Positions 15,381 through 23,256 of a stretch of 64,000 bases of DNA are shown piece by piece. Location of the stretch: assembly GCF_030538655.1 (NCBI RefSeq), contig NZ_JAUNTO010000002.1, forward strand, positions 124,001 to 188,000. The letters are read 5' to 3'. Each line of letters opens with the position of its first letter. Positions within the stretch are counted from its first letter, which is position 1. Position numbers and translations under genes: made by a program. Source of the stretch: Paracoccus sp. (in: a-proteobacteria) (GTDB lineage Bacteria > Pseudomonadota > Alphaproteobacteria > Rhodobacterales > Rhodobacteraceae). A model generated the notes under the pieces. The model saw nothing but the letters and a program-made list of their open reading frames with translations. It did not search any database and was not told the origin of the DNA.

Positions 15381-17714
15381 ATGTCCAGCGTGAGCGAGAT
15401 CATGGAACATCTGGATTACGGCCCCTCGTCCGAGGATGCGGGCGCGGTGCGTGACTGGCTGTCGGGCCGTGCCTTTGGCCATTTCATCGGCGGGGCGTGG
15501 ACCGCGCCGGGTGCGCTGTTTGACACCCGTGACCCGTTCACGGGTCAGGTTCTGGCGCAGATTACGCAGGGCACGGCGGATGACGTTGCGGCGGCGGTCA
15601 AGGCCGCGCGCAAGGCGGCCAAGGGCTGGGCGGCGCTGCCCGGCCATGCCCGCGCCCGGCATCTGTATGCGCTGGCCCGGCATATCCAGAAACGCGAACG
15701 GTTCCTCTCGGTGCTTGAGGTGCTGGACAACGGCAAACCCATTCGCGAGGCGCGCGACATCGACATCCCCCTTGCCGCACGGCATTTCTATCACCATGCG
15801 GGTTGGGCCGAGTTGCGTGACACCGCCTTTCCGGGGCACGCTCCCTTGGGCGTGGTCGGTGCGATCATCCCGTGGAACTTTCCGCTGCTGATGCTGGCGT
15901 GGAAGATTGCCCCCGCGCTGGCCGCCGGGAATGCCGTCGTGCTGAAACCGGCCGAATACACGCCGCTGACCGCGCTGGCCTTTGCCGAAATCTGCGCCGA
16001 GGCTGGCCTGCCGCCCGGCGTGGTGAACATCGTCACCGGCGATGGTGCGACCGGCGCGGCGCTGGTGGGGGCGGATGTGGACAAGATCGCCTTCACCGGA
16101 TCGACTGAGGTGGGGCGCCAGATTGCTGAAACACTGGCCGGAACCGGGCGGGCGCTGACGCTGGAGCTGGGCGGGAAATCGCCCTTTGTTGTGATGCCCG
16201 ACGCCGATCTGGATGCGGCGGTGGAAGGCGTGGTCGATTCCATCTGGTTCAATCAGGGTCAGGTCTGTTGTGCCGGGTCGCGGCTGCTGGTCGCCGAATC
16301 CATCGCCGAGCGGTTTGAAACGCTGCTGCGCGCCCGCATGGGCCGCTTGCGTGTTGGTCCGCCCCTGGACAAATCCACCGACATCGGCGCGATCGTGGAC
16401 CCGGTGCAAAAGGACCGTATCCTGATGCTATGTCGTGCCGGTGTGGATGCCGGAGCCGAGATGATCGGCGGCGCGCCCGGCGAGGGGTGCTTTATCGCCC
16501 CTGGATATTTGCGCGGCGTGACGCCCGCCAATCCTGCGTTCGGCACGGAAATCTTTGGCCCCATCGCCACCCTGACCACCTTCCGCACCGCAGACGAGGC
16601 CGTGGAGCTGGCCAATAACACCCGCTATGGGCTGGCGGCCTCTGTCTGGTCGGAAAGCGCGGCGGTGGCGACCGATCTGGCCGCGCGGATCAGGGCGGGT
16701 GTGGTCTGGATCAACGCCGCCAACCTGTTCGACGCGGCGGCACCCTTTGGCGGAATGCGGGAAAGCGGCTTTGGGCGCGAGGGCGGCTTTGCCGGGATGC
16801 AGGATTACCTGACCGTGTCTCTGAGAAAAACGGAAAAGATTTCCACGCCCGCAGCCCCGGTTGTGGTGCCGGGGGCAGGGCAGGGCGCCGCTTCCATCGA
16901 CCGCACGGCCAAACTGTATATTGGCGGTGCCCAGAAACGCCCGGACAGCGGGCAGATGTATGCCGTGCCCGGCGGGCTGGCCCCGCTGGCTGGGCGCAAA
17001 GACGTGCGAAATGCCGTTGAAGCAGCAGCCAAAACCGCGCCGAAATGGGCCGCTATGGGTGGCCACGCCCGCGCGCAGGTGCTGTATTTTCTGGCCGAAA
17101 ACATGGCGCAGCGCCGCGACGCGCTGGCCGCCCGCACCTCGGGGGCCGAGGCTGACGTCGCCATCGCCCGCGTCTTTCACTATGCCGCATGGGCCGATAA
17201 ATACGATGGCCGCAATGTCCAGACCAGGCCCGGCCATCTGGTCAACGTGATCCCCGAACCCTTTGGCGTGATGGGGGTGATCTGTCCCAACACAGCGCCT
17301 TTGGCCGGGCTCGTGTCGCTGGTCTTGCCCGCCATCGCTATGGGTAACGCCGTGGTCGCCGTGGCGGCGCAAGACGATCCGATGGCGCTGTTCGATCTGG
17401 CGCAGATCATGGACACATCCGATCTGCCTGGTGGCGCGGTGAACATCCTGACCGGCCCGCGTGAAGATCTGGCGGTGGCTCTGGCTGCCCATGACGAAGT
17501 GGCGGCGCTGTGGTATCATGGCGCGGCCGATGGTCTGCGATCCGCCGAGCGCGCCGCTTGCGGCAATCTAAAACCTGTCTGGCCCGTTCCTGCGCTGCGC
17601 TGGAGCGACCCCGACACGCAGGGCGAGCCGTTCCTGCGTCGCGCGGTGCAGATCAAAACCGTCTGGCTGCCCTATGGCACCCTGCCTGCGGGTGCTGGCG
17701 GCGCGGCTTATTGA
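15381..17714 (+). CDS. Bimodular aldehyde dehydrogenase with degenerate second module
   Basis: The 777-residue protein has a complete aldehyde dehydrogenase at residues about 30-490, with PWNFPLLMLAWKIAPALAAG, the glutamate in LELGGKSPFVV, and the nucleophile cysteine in NQGQVCCAGSR. A second partial module runs from about 510 to the end: KLYIGGAQKRPDSG, then VIPEPFGVMGVICPNTAPLA. It lacks the cysteine and glutamate motifs, so it is probably structural, like the C-terminal extension of long bacterial ALDHs. Being eight bases after deoC, it most likely oxidises acetaldehyde from deoxyribose catabolism to acetate. A GAGGGGG ribosome site precedes the ATG. Confidence 0.9.
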   Translation: MSSVSEIMEHLDYGPSSEDAGAVRDWLSGRAFGHFIGGAWTAPGALFDTRDPFTGQVLAQITQGTADDVAAAVKAARKAAKGWAALPGHARARHLYALARHIQKRERFLSVLEVLDNGKPIREARDIDIPLAARHFYHHAGWAELRDTAFPGHAPLGVVGAIIPWNFPLLMLAWKIAPALAAGNAVVLKPAEYTPLTALAFAEICAEAGLPPGVVNIVTGDGATGAALVGADVDKIAFTGSTEVGRQIAETLAGTGRALTLELGGKSPFVVMPDADLDAAVEGVVDSIWFNQGQVCCAGSRLLVAESIAERFETLLRARMGRLRVGPPLDKSTDIGAIVDPVQKDRILMLCRAGVDAGAEMIGGAPGEGCFIAPGYLRGVTPANPAFGTEIFGPIATLTTFRTADEAVELANNTRYGLAASVWSESAAVATDLAARIRAGVVWINAANLFDAAAPFGGMRESGFGREGGFAGMQDYLTVSLRKTEKISTPAAPVVVPGAGQGAASIDRTAKLYIGGAQKRPDSGQMYAVPGGLAPLAGRKDVRNAVEAAAKTAPKWAAMGGHARAQVLYFLAENMAQRRDALAARTSGAEADVAIARVFHYAAWADKYDGRNVQTRPGHLVNVIPEPFGVMGVICPNTAPLAGLVSLVLPAIAMGNAVVAVAAQDDPMALFDLAQIMDTSDLPGGAVNILTGPREDLAVALAAHDEVAALWYHGAADGLRSAERAACGNLKPVWPVPALRWSDPDTQGEPFLRRAVQIKTVWLPYGTLPAGAGGAAY

Positions 17715-17748
17715 TAATTGCAACCGGCGGTGCCTGCTGCCTTGCCGG

Positions 17749-17782
17749 AGCCTCCGGCGGGGATATTTACAGGACAGAAGAT
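17749..17782 (+). repeat. Dispersed intergenic element, family 1 (left of inverted pair)
   Basis: CTCCGGCGGGGATATTTACA followed by GGACAGAAGATGC. It faces an inverted copy at 17930-17960; aligned over about 28 bases, the two differ only by small gaps. The pair sits between the convergent ALDH and RNase T2 genes. Confidence 0.6.
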
Positions 17783-17929
17783 GCAGGGCGCGGTGTGGAA
17801 TGCGCGCGCACCCGAACCGGGCTTTGGGCCAGGGCGCGGGTGCGGCATCTCCTGTCACGGTCATCGGCGTCCCCGCCTGTACCGTGATGCCATCCTTGCA
17901 TGATACGCTTTAAGATCGGGTTAAGCGCC

Positions 17930-17960
17930 GCATCTTCTGTCCTTAAATATCCCACGGGAT
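17930..17960 (-). repeat. Dispersed intergenic element, family 1 (right of inverted pair)
   Basis: Read on the minus strand this is CCCGTGGGATATTTAAGGAC followed by AGAAGATGCGGCGC. It lies 40 bases past the RNase T2 stop. Together with the copy at 17749 it bounds about 150 bases that contain no gene. Confidence 0.6.
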
Positions 17961-17999
17961 GAGGAGGGGCAGGAAAAGGGGGTGCCCCCCGGCCCTGAC

Positions 18000-18641
18000 C
18001 TATCGCGGGGGTGCCATCGTCACTGCGGGCAACGGGCAGTCGCGTCTTGTATCCGGGGCGCAATCACGCGGCTGAAAATTGCGGGTCAGGCAGATGCGGA
18101 CTTCTTGCAGCGCGGCGTCGCGGCAGGTGACGGTGATGCCGTCGCGGCCTAAGGCGGGGTTGGCCTCGATGAAGGCGTCTTCGACAATGGCAGGGGGCAG
18201 GCGGATGTCGCGATTCAGGCGCGTGAAGACCTCGGGGATCGCCACCACGTCCAGCGCCTGCCGGGTTGCGGCGTAATATCCCCGCGCCGACAGGCCCGAG
18301 CAACGGCCATGCTTTTGCCATTGATACCATGCCAGCCCGCCCGATCCCATGATGTCGGCCATCGCCTGACTTTCGCGGCGCGAGGGATCGCGTTCGGCGG
18401 TGGCGCAGCGTTCCGGCCAGCCGCGTTCGTATTGCGGCCACAACCCATGCACGACAAAGCCGATGCGTTGCCCCACCGCGCATTGATCGGCGCCGCGATT
18501 ATCGCCGGTGCTGGCGCACCAGCTGGGCGACCATGACAGTGCCAGCACATAGTAATCAAACTGTCCTGCCACATCGCGCGCAGCCGCAGGCCCCGCCAGC
18601 ACCCCGGCAAAGGCTAGTGCCACCATCCAATTTCCTGCCAT
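18000..18641 (-). CDS. Ribonuclease T2 family protein, secreted
   Basis: The 213-residue endoribonuclease has a signal peptide (MAGNWMVALAFAGVLAGPAAA) and both catalytic blocks of the T2 family: FVVHGLWPQ (CAS1, catalytic His) and WYQWQKHGRCSG (CAS2, Glu replaced by Gln before Lys-His). YYVLALSWSPSWCAS is the family's conserved first strand, and several cysteines could form disulfides. It would cleave single-stranded RNA in the periplasm, probably for nutrient scavenging. In CAS2 the usual E-H pair reads Q-K-H, so the general acid/base set may differ from fungal T2. It is convergent with the aldehyde dehydrogenase gene. Confidence 0.92.
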   Translation of the reverse strand: MAGNWMVALAFAGVLAGPAAARDVAGQFDYYVLALSWSPSWCASTGDNRGADQCAVGQRIGFVVHGLWPQYERGWPERCATAERDPSRRESQAMADIMGSGGLAWYQWQKHGRCSGLSARGYYAATRQALDVVAIPEVFTRLNRDIRLPPAIVEDAFIEANPALGRDGITVTCRDAALQEVRICLTRNFQPRDCAPDTRRDCPLPAVTMAPPR

Positions 18642-18794
18642 GCCGCCCCCTGTGGGAAAGATTTTTCTCTTTTCCCTCGCCTGTCCTTGCGATACAAGAC
18701 CTGCAAATTTTCCTGAAAACGCGAAGCCGGGCCAATGCCCACGCCGTTTTCCCGGCGCGAAATGTCATGGATAAAGGACAGGAGGATGGGCAAG

Positions 18795-19700
18795 ATGATG
18801 CTGAACCGTCGTGGTCTGATCGCTATGGCTGGTGCGCTGCCAGTGCTGGCCGCTGTTCCTGCGGGTGCGCAGGTGGACACCGTTGCGCCGGGCCGGGCGT
18901 ATGGGTTTCGATTGGGCGCGTTTCAGGTTTACACCCTGCTGGGCGGTTCGGGGATGCGGGACAATCCCATTGCCACCTTTGGCCTGAACGCCAACCCGGC
19001 CGAGTTTGAACAGATCAGTTACGACAATTTCATCCCCTCGGACCGGACCGGCAGTTCCTTTACCATGACACTGGTCAAAACGCCGGATGCGTTGGTGCTG
19101 TTCGATGCCGGGATCGAGTCGGCAATGACCGTGGCTGCGTTGGCTGCCGCTGGGGTTGCGCCGGGCGATGTCACCCATGTCGTGCTGACCCATATGCACG
19201 GCGATCATGTGGGCGGGTTGATGGATGGCGATGCGCCGACCTTTCCGAATGCCGAACTGATCGTGCCGCGTCTGGAAAACGACCATTGGGCCGCAAACCC
19301 CAATGACGCCTATACCGCCAAGGTTGCCCCGCTGATTGATGCGGCACGGCAGATCGGCGATGGCGAAGAAATTCTGCCCGGCATCACGGCCGAGGGCGCC
19401 TATGGCCACACGCCCGGCCATACCACCTATCTGCTGGACAGCGCCGGTCAGCGCCTGCTGATCACCGGCGACAGTTTTAACCATTACGTCTATTCCGTGC
19501 AGCGCCCCGACTGGCATGTGCGGTTCGATCTCGACAAAGACGCGGGCGCCGCCACGCGGCAGCGGGTTCTGGCCCGTCTGGCCGACGAACGCCTGCCTTT
19601 TGTCGGTTATCATATGCCGTTCCCGGCTTTGGGCTTTATTGCCCGCACCGGGGACATTACCTTCCGCTTTGTTCCCGCCAGCTATCAGTTCGATGGCTGA
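18795..19700 (+). CDS. Metallo-beta-lactamase-fold hydrolase, exported
   Basis: The roughly 301-residue protein carries an export signal with twin arginines (MMLNRRGLIAMAGALPVLAA), suggesting Tat export. The zinc motif H-x-H-x-D-H is present as THMHGDHVGG, with further ligands in YGHTPGHTTYL and ITGDSFNH. The ATG at 18795 has GGAGG nine bases upstream; an ATG at 18786 is too close to that site. The family includes lactonases and other esterases; the substrate is not evident. The trcR gene starts 14 bases later with a TAAGGAG overlapping the stop, so the genes may be co-transcribed. Confidence 0.85.
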   Translation: MMLNRRGLIAMAGALPVLAAVPAGAQVDTVAPGRAYGFRLGAFQVYTLLGGSGMRDNPIATFGLNANPAEFEQISYDNFIPSDRTGSSFTMTLVKTPDALVLFDAGIESAMTVAALAAAGVAPGDVTHVVLTHMHGDHVGGLMDGDAPTFPNAELIVPRLENDHWAANPNDAYTAKVAPLIDAARQIGDGEEILPGITAEGAYGHTPGHTTYLLDSAGQRLLITGDSFNHYVYSVQRPDWHVRFDLDKDAGAATRQRVLARLADERLPFVGYHMPFPALGFIARTGDITFRFVPASYQFDG

Positions 19701-19714
19701 TTAAGGAGATAATC

Positions 19715-20458
19715 ATGAACAAGCCGCTTATGGCCAAAGCCACTGCTGTCTGGCTGGTCGATAACACCACGCTCAGCTTCAAACAGATCGGGGATTTCTG
19801 CGGTCTGCACGAACTTGAGGTGCAGGGCATCGCCGATGGCGATGTGGCCACCGGGGTCAAGGGCTATGACCCGATCGCCTCGAACCAGCTGGACCCCGAA
19901 GAAATCAAACGCGGCGAGGCCAACCCCGCCTACAAGCTGAAGTTGAAACACAACCCTGCGGCCGAGGGCGAGGAAAAGCGGCGCGGGCCGCGCTACACGC
20001 CGCTGTCAAAACGGCAGGATCGTCCGGCGGCGATTCTGTGGCTGGTCAAGTTTCACCCCGAACTGGCTGATGCGCAGATCGCCAAGCTGGTCGGCACCAC
20101 CAAACCGACCATTCAGGCGATCCGTGATCGCACGCATTGGAACATCGCCAATATCCAGCCTATCGACCCGGTGGCACTGGGCCTGTGCCGTCAGACCGAA
20201 CTGGATGCGGCTGTCCAAAAGGCCGCGCAGAAAAAGGCTGCCGAAGGCGGCGTGATGACCGATGACGAACGGCGCAAGCTGGTCAGCACTGAAACCTCGC
20301 TGGCCATGGGGGGCGAGGCGCGCTTGCCGACTGCCATCGCCGGACTGGAAAACTTCCGCCTGTCGGACGAATCCGAAGAACAGCAGCCGGAACGTGAACT
20401 GGATGCCGACAGCTTCTTCAACCTGCCCGCTGACGATGACGAGGACGACGAAGACTGA
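19715..20458 (+). CDS. trcR: DUF1013 cell-cycle transcriptional regulator TrcR
   Basis: The 247-residue protein matches DUF1013/TrcR, a conserved alphaproteobacterial transcriptional regulator. Its N-terminal helix-turn-helix region reads AKATAVWLVDNTTLSFKQIG, then DFCGLHELEVQGIADGDV. A second DNA-binding-like block spans about 95-150 (ILWLVKFHPELADAQIAKLV), followed by GTTKPTIQAIRDRTHWN. The C-terminus is very acidic (DDDEDDED). A GGAG precedes the ATG. Its stop overlaps the start of the ATP-grasp gene (TGATG), so the two are translationally coupled. Confidence 0.9.
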   Translation: MNKPLMAKATAVWLVDNTTLSFKQIGDFCGLHELEVQGIADGDVATGVKGYDPIASNQLDPEEIKRGEANPAYKLKLKHNPAAEGEEKRRGPRYTPLSKRQDRPAAILWLVKFHPELADAQIAKLVGTTKPTIQAIRDRTHWNIANIQPIDPVALGLCRQTELDAAVQKAAQKKAAEGGVMTDDERRKLVSTETSLAMGGEARLPTAIAGLENFRLSDESEEQQPERELDADSFFNLPADDDEDDED

Positions 20459-21675
20459 TGCGCAAGCTGGCCCTGCCTGAACGCCCCGACTGGCGCGCCG
20501 AGGCCGAAAGGCTGGGCTTTACCTTCGCCGATATGCACGGTGAACCCTATTGGGATGAAACCTCGGCCTATGAATTTTCGCTGGCCGAGGTGGAAACCCG
20601 CATCGAAGACCCCGCGACCGAACTGCACGCGCTCTGCCGCGAGGCGGTGGCCCGGATCATCAACAGCGAAGACTTGATGTCGCGCATGGGCATCCCGCGC
20701 GCGCATTGGGATCTGGTCGCCGACAGCTGGGACGCCGCCCAGCCCGAGGTTTATGGCCGCATGGACCTTGCCTATGACGGCAATGGCCCGGCCAAGCTGC
20801 TGGAATACAACGCCGACACGCCGACCTCGCTGTATGAATCGGCGTCGTTTCAGTGGCTGTGGCTGGAACAGCAGATCGCCGCCGGGGTGCTGCATTCCGG
20901 GGACGATCAGTTCAACGGCATTCACGAAGCTTTGGTCGAACGCTGGGGCGCGATCCTGCCCGCTGATACCGACGTGCATTTCGCCGCGATGAAAGACACG
21001 CCCGAGGATTACGCCACCGTCGAGGCAATGGCATGGGCCGCGCGCGAGGCCGGGCTTGGCGCGCATTACACCGATCTGGAAAGCATCGGCCTGTCGGATC
21101 GCGGCCAGTTCACCGACGGCGAAGATCGCGTCATCGGCACGCTGTTCAAGCTGTATCCGTGGGAAGACCTGCTGCGCGACCCCTTTGCCGACCATATCGC
21201 CGGCGCGCAGGTGCAGATGATCGAACCCGCGTGGAAGGCGCTGGTGTCGAACAAAGCCATCCTGCCCGTATTGTGGCAGATCGCGCCGGGCCACCCGAAC
21301 CTGCTGCCCGCGTTTTTCCTGGGCGATGTGGCCGACGCCCTGACCGGACGCGGCGCCGCTCGCGCCGAAGGTTTCGCAGACGTCGCAGGCCGCCTGAAGC
21401 GCGGCCATGTCGTCAAACCCATCTTCTCGCGCGAAGGTGCCTCGGTCCAGATCATCGAAAACGGCAAACCCACGGAAACCGCCCCCAACCGCGATTACGA
21501 CGACCAGCCGATGATCGTGCAGGAATACTGCCCGCTGCCGGTTTTCGACGGCTTCCGCCCGATCATCGGCGCATGGATCGTGGGCGAGACCTGCACCGGC
21601 ATGGGCATCCGCGAGGACGCCAGCCGCATCACGCAGGACCTGTCCCGGTTCAAGCCGCATTTTATTCGGGGTTAG
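20458..21675 (+). CDS. Glutathionylspermidine synthase family ATP-grasp protein (YgiC-like)
   Basis: The 405-residue cytoplasmic protein has the pre-ATP-grasp and ATP-grasp layout of the C-terminal synthetase half of Gsp. PYWDETSAYEFSLAEVE and LAYDGNGPAKLLEYNADTPT are the most recognisable substrate-side blocks. VKPIFSREGASVQII and QEYCPLP form the nucleotide-binding strands. It lacks an amidase domain, so it corresponds to YgiC/YjfC-type stand-alone ligases, whose in vivo product is uncertain. It is coupled to trcR upstream. The YgiB-like lipoprotein gene that often partners it lies 0.9 kb downstream, beyond a cupin/Lrp pair. Confidence 0.88.
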   Translation: MRKLALPERPDWRAEAERLGFTFADMHGEPYWDETSAYEFSLAEVETRIEDPATELHALCREAVARIINSEDLMSRMGIPRAHWDLVADSWDAAQPEVYGRMDLAYDGNGPAKLLEYNADTPTSLYESASFQWLWLEQQIAAGVLHSGDDQFNGIHEALVERWGAILPADTDVHFAAMKDTPEDYATVEAMAWAAREAGLGAHYTDLESIGLSDRGQFTDGEDRVIGTLFKLYPWEDLLRDPFADHIAGAQVQMIEPAWKALVSNKAILPVLWQIAPGHPNLLPAFFLGDVADALTGRGAARAEGFADVAGRLKRGHVVKPIFSREGASVQIIENGKPTETAPNRDYDDQPMIVQEYCPLPVFDGFRPIIGAWIVGETCTGMGIREDASRITQDLSRFKPHFIRG

Positions 21676-21684
21676 GCGATGGGG

Positions 21685-21999
21685 CTAAACGCTCCCCTCG
21701 CGCTCGATGACCAGAACCCTTGCTATGCCACAAGGATGGGCGACATGCTCGCCCCCTTCCTCTGCATGGAAAATATCGCCGGAGAGCAGGCGGTGAATGG
21801 TAACAGTGCCGTTTTCCCTTGCATGCATATCAACCGTGCCATCCAGAACGACGAAAACTTCGGGACCATCGTTGATATGCCACTTATATGGCTGATCGGT
21901 CCAATGAAGCCGCACCGTCGTGGCGCCGGTGATGCGTTCGATGTCCATCGCGCCCCAAGCGCGGCTAGCGGTGAAATTTCGAGGTGAAATCATACGCAT
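21685..21999 (-). CDS. Small cupin-domain protein
   Basis: The 104-residue single-domain cupin has typical motif pieces: PEVFVVLDGTVDMHARE (motif 1 side, the Glu ligand before the VLDG turn) and GDIFHAEEGGEHVAHPCG (motif 2, His ligand). The usual first HxH appears only as WHIND, so metal binding may be altered. It ends 10 bases after the convergent YgiC-like gene and diverges from an Lrp-type regulator across 97 bases, which suggests that the regulator controls it. Small cupins of this kind often bind or isomerise small metabolites; the ligand is unknown. Confidence 0.85.
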   Translation of the reverse strand: MRMISPRNFTASRAWGAMDIERITGATTVRLHWTDQPYKWHINDGPEVFVVLDGTVDMHARENGTVTIHRLLSGDIFHAEEGGEHVAHPCGIARVLVIEREGSV

Positions 22000-22096
22000 G
22001 GCTGTCTCCTTCGTGCTATTGCCGACAAGACATCATTCTCCGCGCTACGTCACCTTGCACAGCGTCGGGATTGGGTTGCGTTATGCTTGAATCGCT

Positions 22097-22522
22097 ATGC
22101 AGATAGATAGAACCAACCGGCGCATCCTTGCCCTACTGCGCAAGGACGCGCGGATCAGCGCCGCAGCCATCGGGCGCGAAATCGGCCTGTCACGCCCCGC
22201 GGTTCAGGCTCGTGTCGCGGCGCTGGAGCAGGCCGGCGTTATCACCGGCTATCATGCCGCGATCACCGATCAGCCTGCACAGGTCCATGCGCTGCTATTT
22301 GTTCAGATCGCTGTGCGCCCTTGCGATAGGGCATTGAACTGGCTGATGACGCTGCAAGGTGTGGAGTCGGTCGTGTCGCTGGCAGGCGACATTGATGCTG
22401 TCATGTCGGTCCGGTTGCCGGGGACGGCTGAACTGTCAGCCCTGAACGATCTTCTTGCGGCATCCGGCCTGATCGCCGGGCACAAAAGTCAGGTGGTCTT
22501 GCGTCGCTATGGCGCGCCATGA
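22097..22522 (+). CDS. Lrp/AsnC family transcriptional regulator
   Basis: The 141-residue protein has an N-terminal helix-turn-helix: IDRTNRRILALLRKDARISA, then AAIGREIGLSRPAVQARVAALE. A C-terminal RAM/AsnC ligand-binding fold follows (GVESVVSLAGDIDAVMSVRL). Such proteins form octamers that respond to amino acids or other small metabolites. It is divergent from the small cupin gene, its most likely target, and autoregulation from the shared 22000-22096 gap is typical. The length is slightly short for the family but complete. Confidence 0.9.
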   Translation: MQIDRTNRRILALLRKDARISAAAIGREIGLSRPAVQARVAALEQAGVITGYHAAITDQPAQVHALLFVQIAVRPCDRALNWLMTLQGVESVVSLAGDIDAVMSVRLPGTAELSALNDLLAASGLIAGHKSQVVLRRYGAP

Positions 22523-22601
22523 CAGTCAGATAGGCACGGGGCGGGGTGACATTCCCTGCCAAAACCCCCTATATATCCCCGACCAACCGCCGGAGGCCCC
22601 C

Positions 22602-23195
22602 ATGCGCAAACGTTCCCGCACCGTCGCCCTTGCCATCATGGGCAGCACCGCTTTCGCCCTTGCCGGGTGCCGCGATGAACAGACCGCCGCCGAGGCCTTC
22701 CCGTCCGAGGCCGCCTGCATCGCATCCGCCCAGCAGGGCAACCTGTTCTATACCGAGGCCGACTGCCGCACCGCCTTTGCCAGCGCGGCGCAGGATCATC
22801 TGGAAACCGCCCCCCGCTATGAAAGCCTTGAGCTGTGCGAACAGGAACACGGTCAGGGCAACTGCGGCGGCGATCCGGCGCAGACCGCGCAGGGCGGCGG
22901 GGCCGGGTCGATTTTCATGCCGCTGATGATGGGCTATCTGATCGGGTCGATGATGGGCGGGCGCGGCGTCGCCAGCCAACCTTTGGCGCGAACGGCGGAC
23001 GGGCGCTTTTCCACGCCGGGTGGCACCAGCGTCGCCAACAATCGCGGCGCAGGCCAGATGCAGCCGGGCGCGTTCAACAAGGCCCCCACCACGATGGGCC
23101 AGCCGCCGATGACCCGCGCGCAGGTCGCCCAACGCGGCGGCTTTGGCCAGACGGCAACCACGCGCAGCACCGGCAGCCGCAGCGTCGGGGGGTGA
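22602..23195 (+). CDS. DUF1190 family lipoprotein (YgiB-like)
   Basis: The 197-residue protein has a lipoprotein signal ending in the lipobox FALAGC at about residues 19-24, so it should be anchored in the envelope. EAACIASAQQGNLFYTEADC and CEQEHGQGNCGGD are cysteine-containing blocks characteristic of DUF1190. The remainder is rich in Gly, Ala, Thr and Gln and is probably disordered. GGAGG lies eight bases before the ATG. In enterobacteria, YgiB is encoded beside the YgiC ATP-grasp protein. Here the corresponding gene is upstream across the cupin/Lrp pair, supporting both identifications. Confidence 0.82.
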   Translation: MRKRSRTVALAIMGSTAFALAGCRDEQTAAEAFPSEAACIASAQQGNLFYTEADCRTAFASAAQDHLETAPRYESLELCEQEHGQGNCGGDPAQTAQGGGAGSIFMPLMMGYLIGSMMGGRGVASQPLARTADGRFSTPGGTSVANNRGAGQMQPGAFNKAPTTMGQPPMTRAQVAQRGGFGQTATTRSTGSRSVGG

Positions 23196-23256
23196 TGTAA
23201 CGCTTGTGTCATCAGACGCGCGCATGATCGCCGTGCCGATGACACAAGGACAGCCC

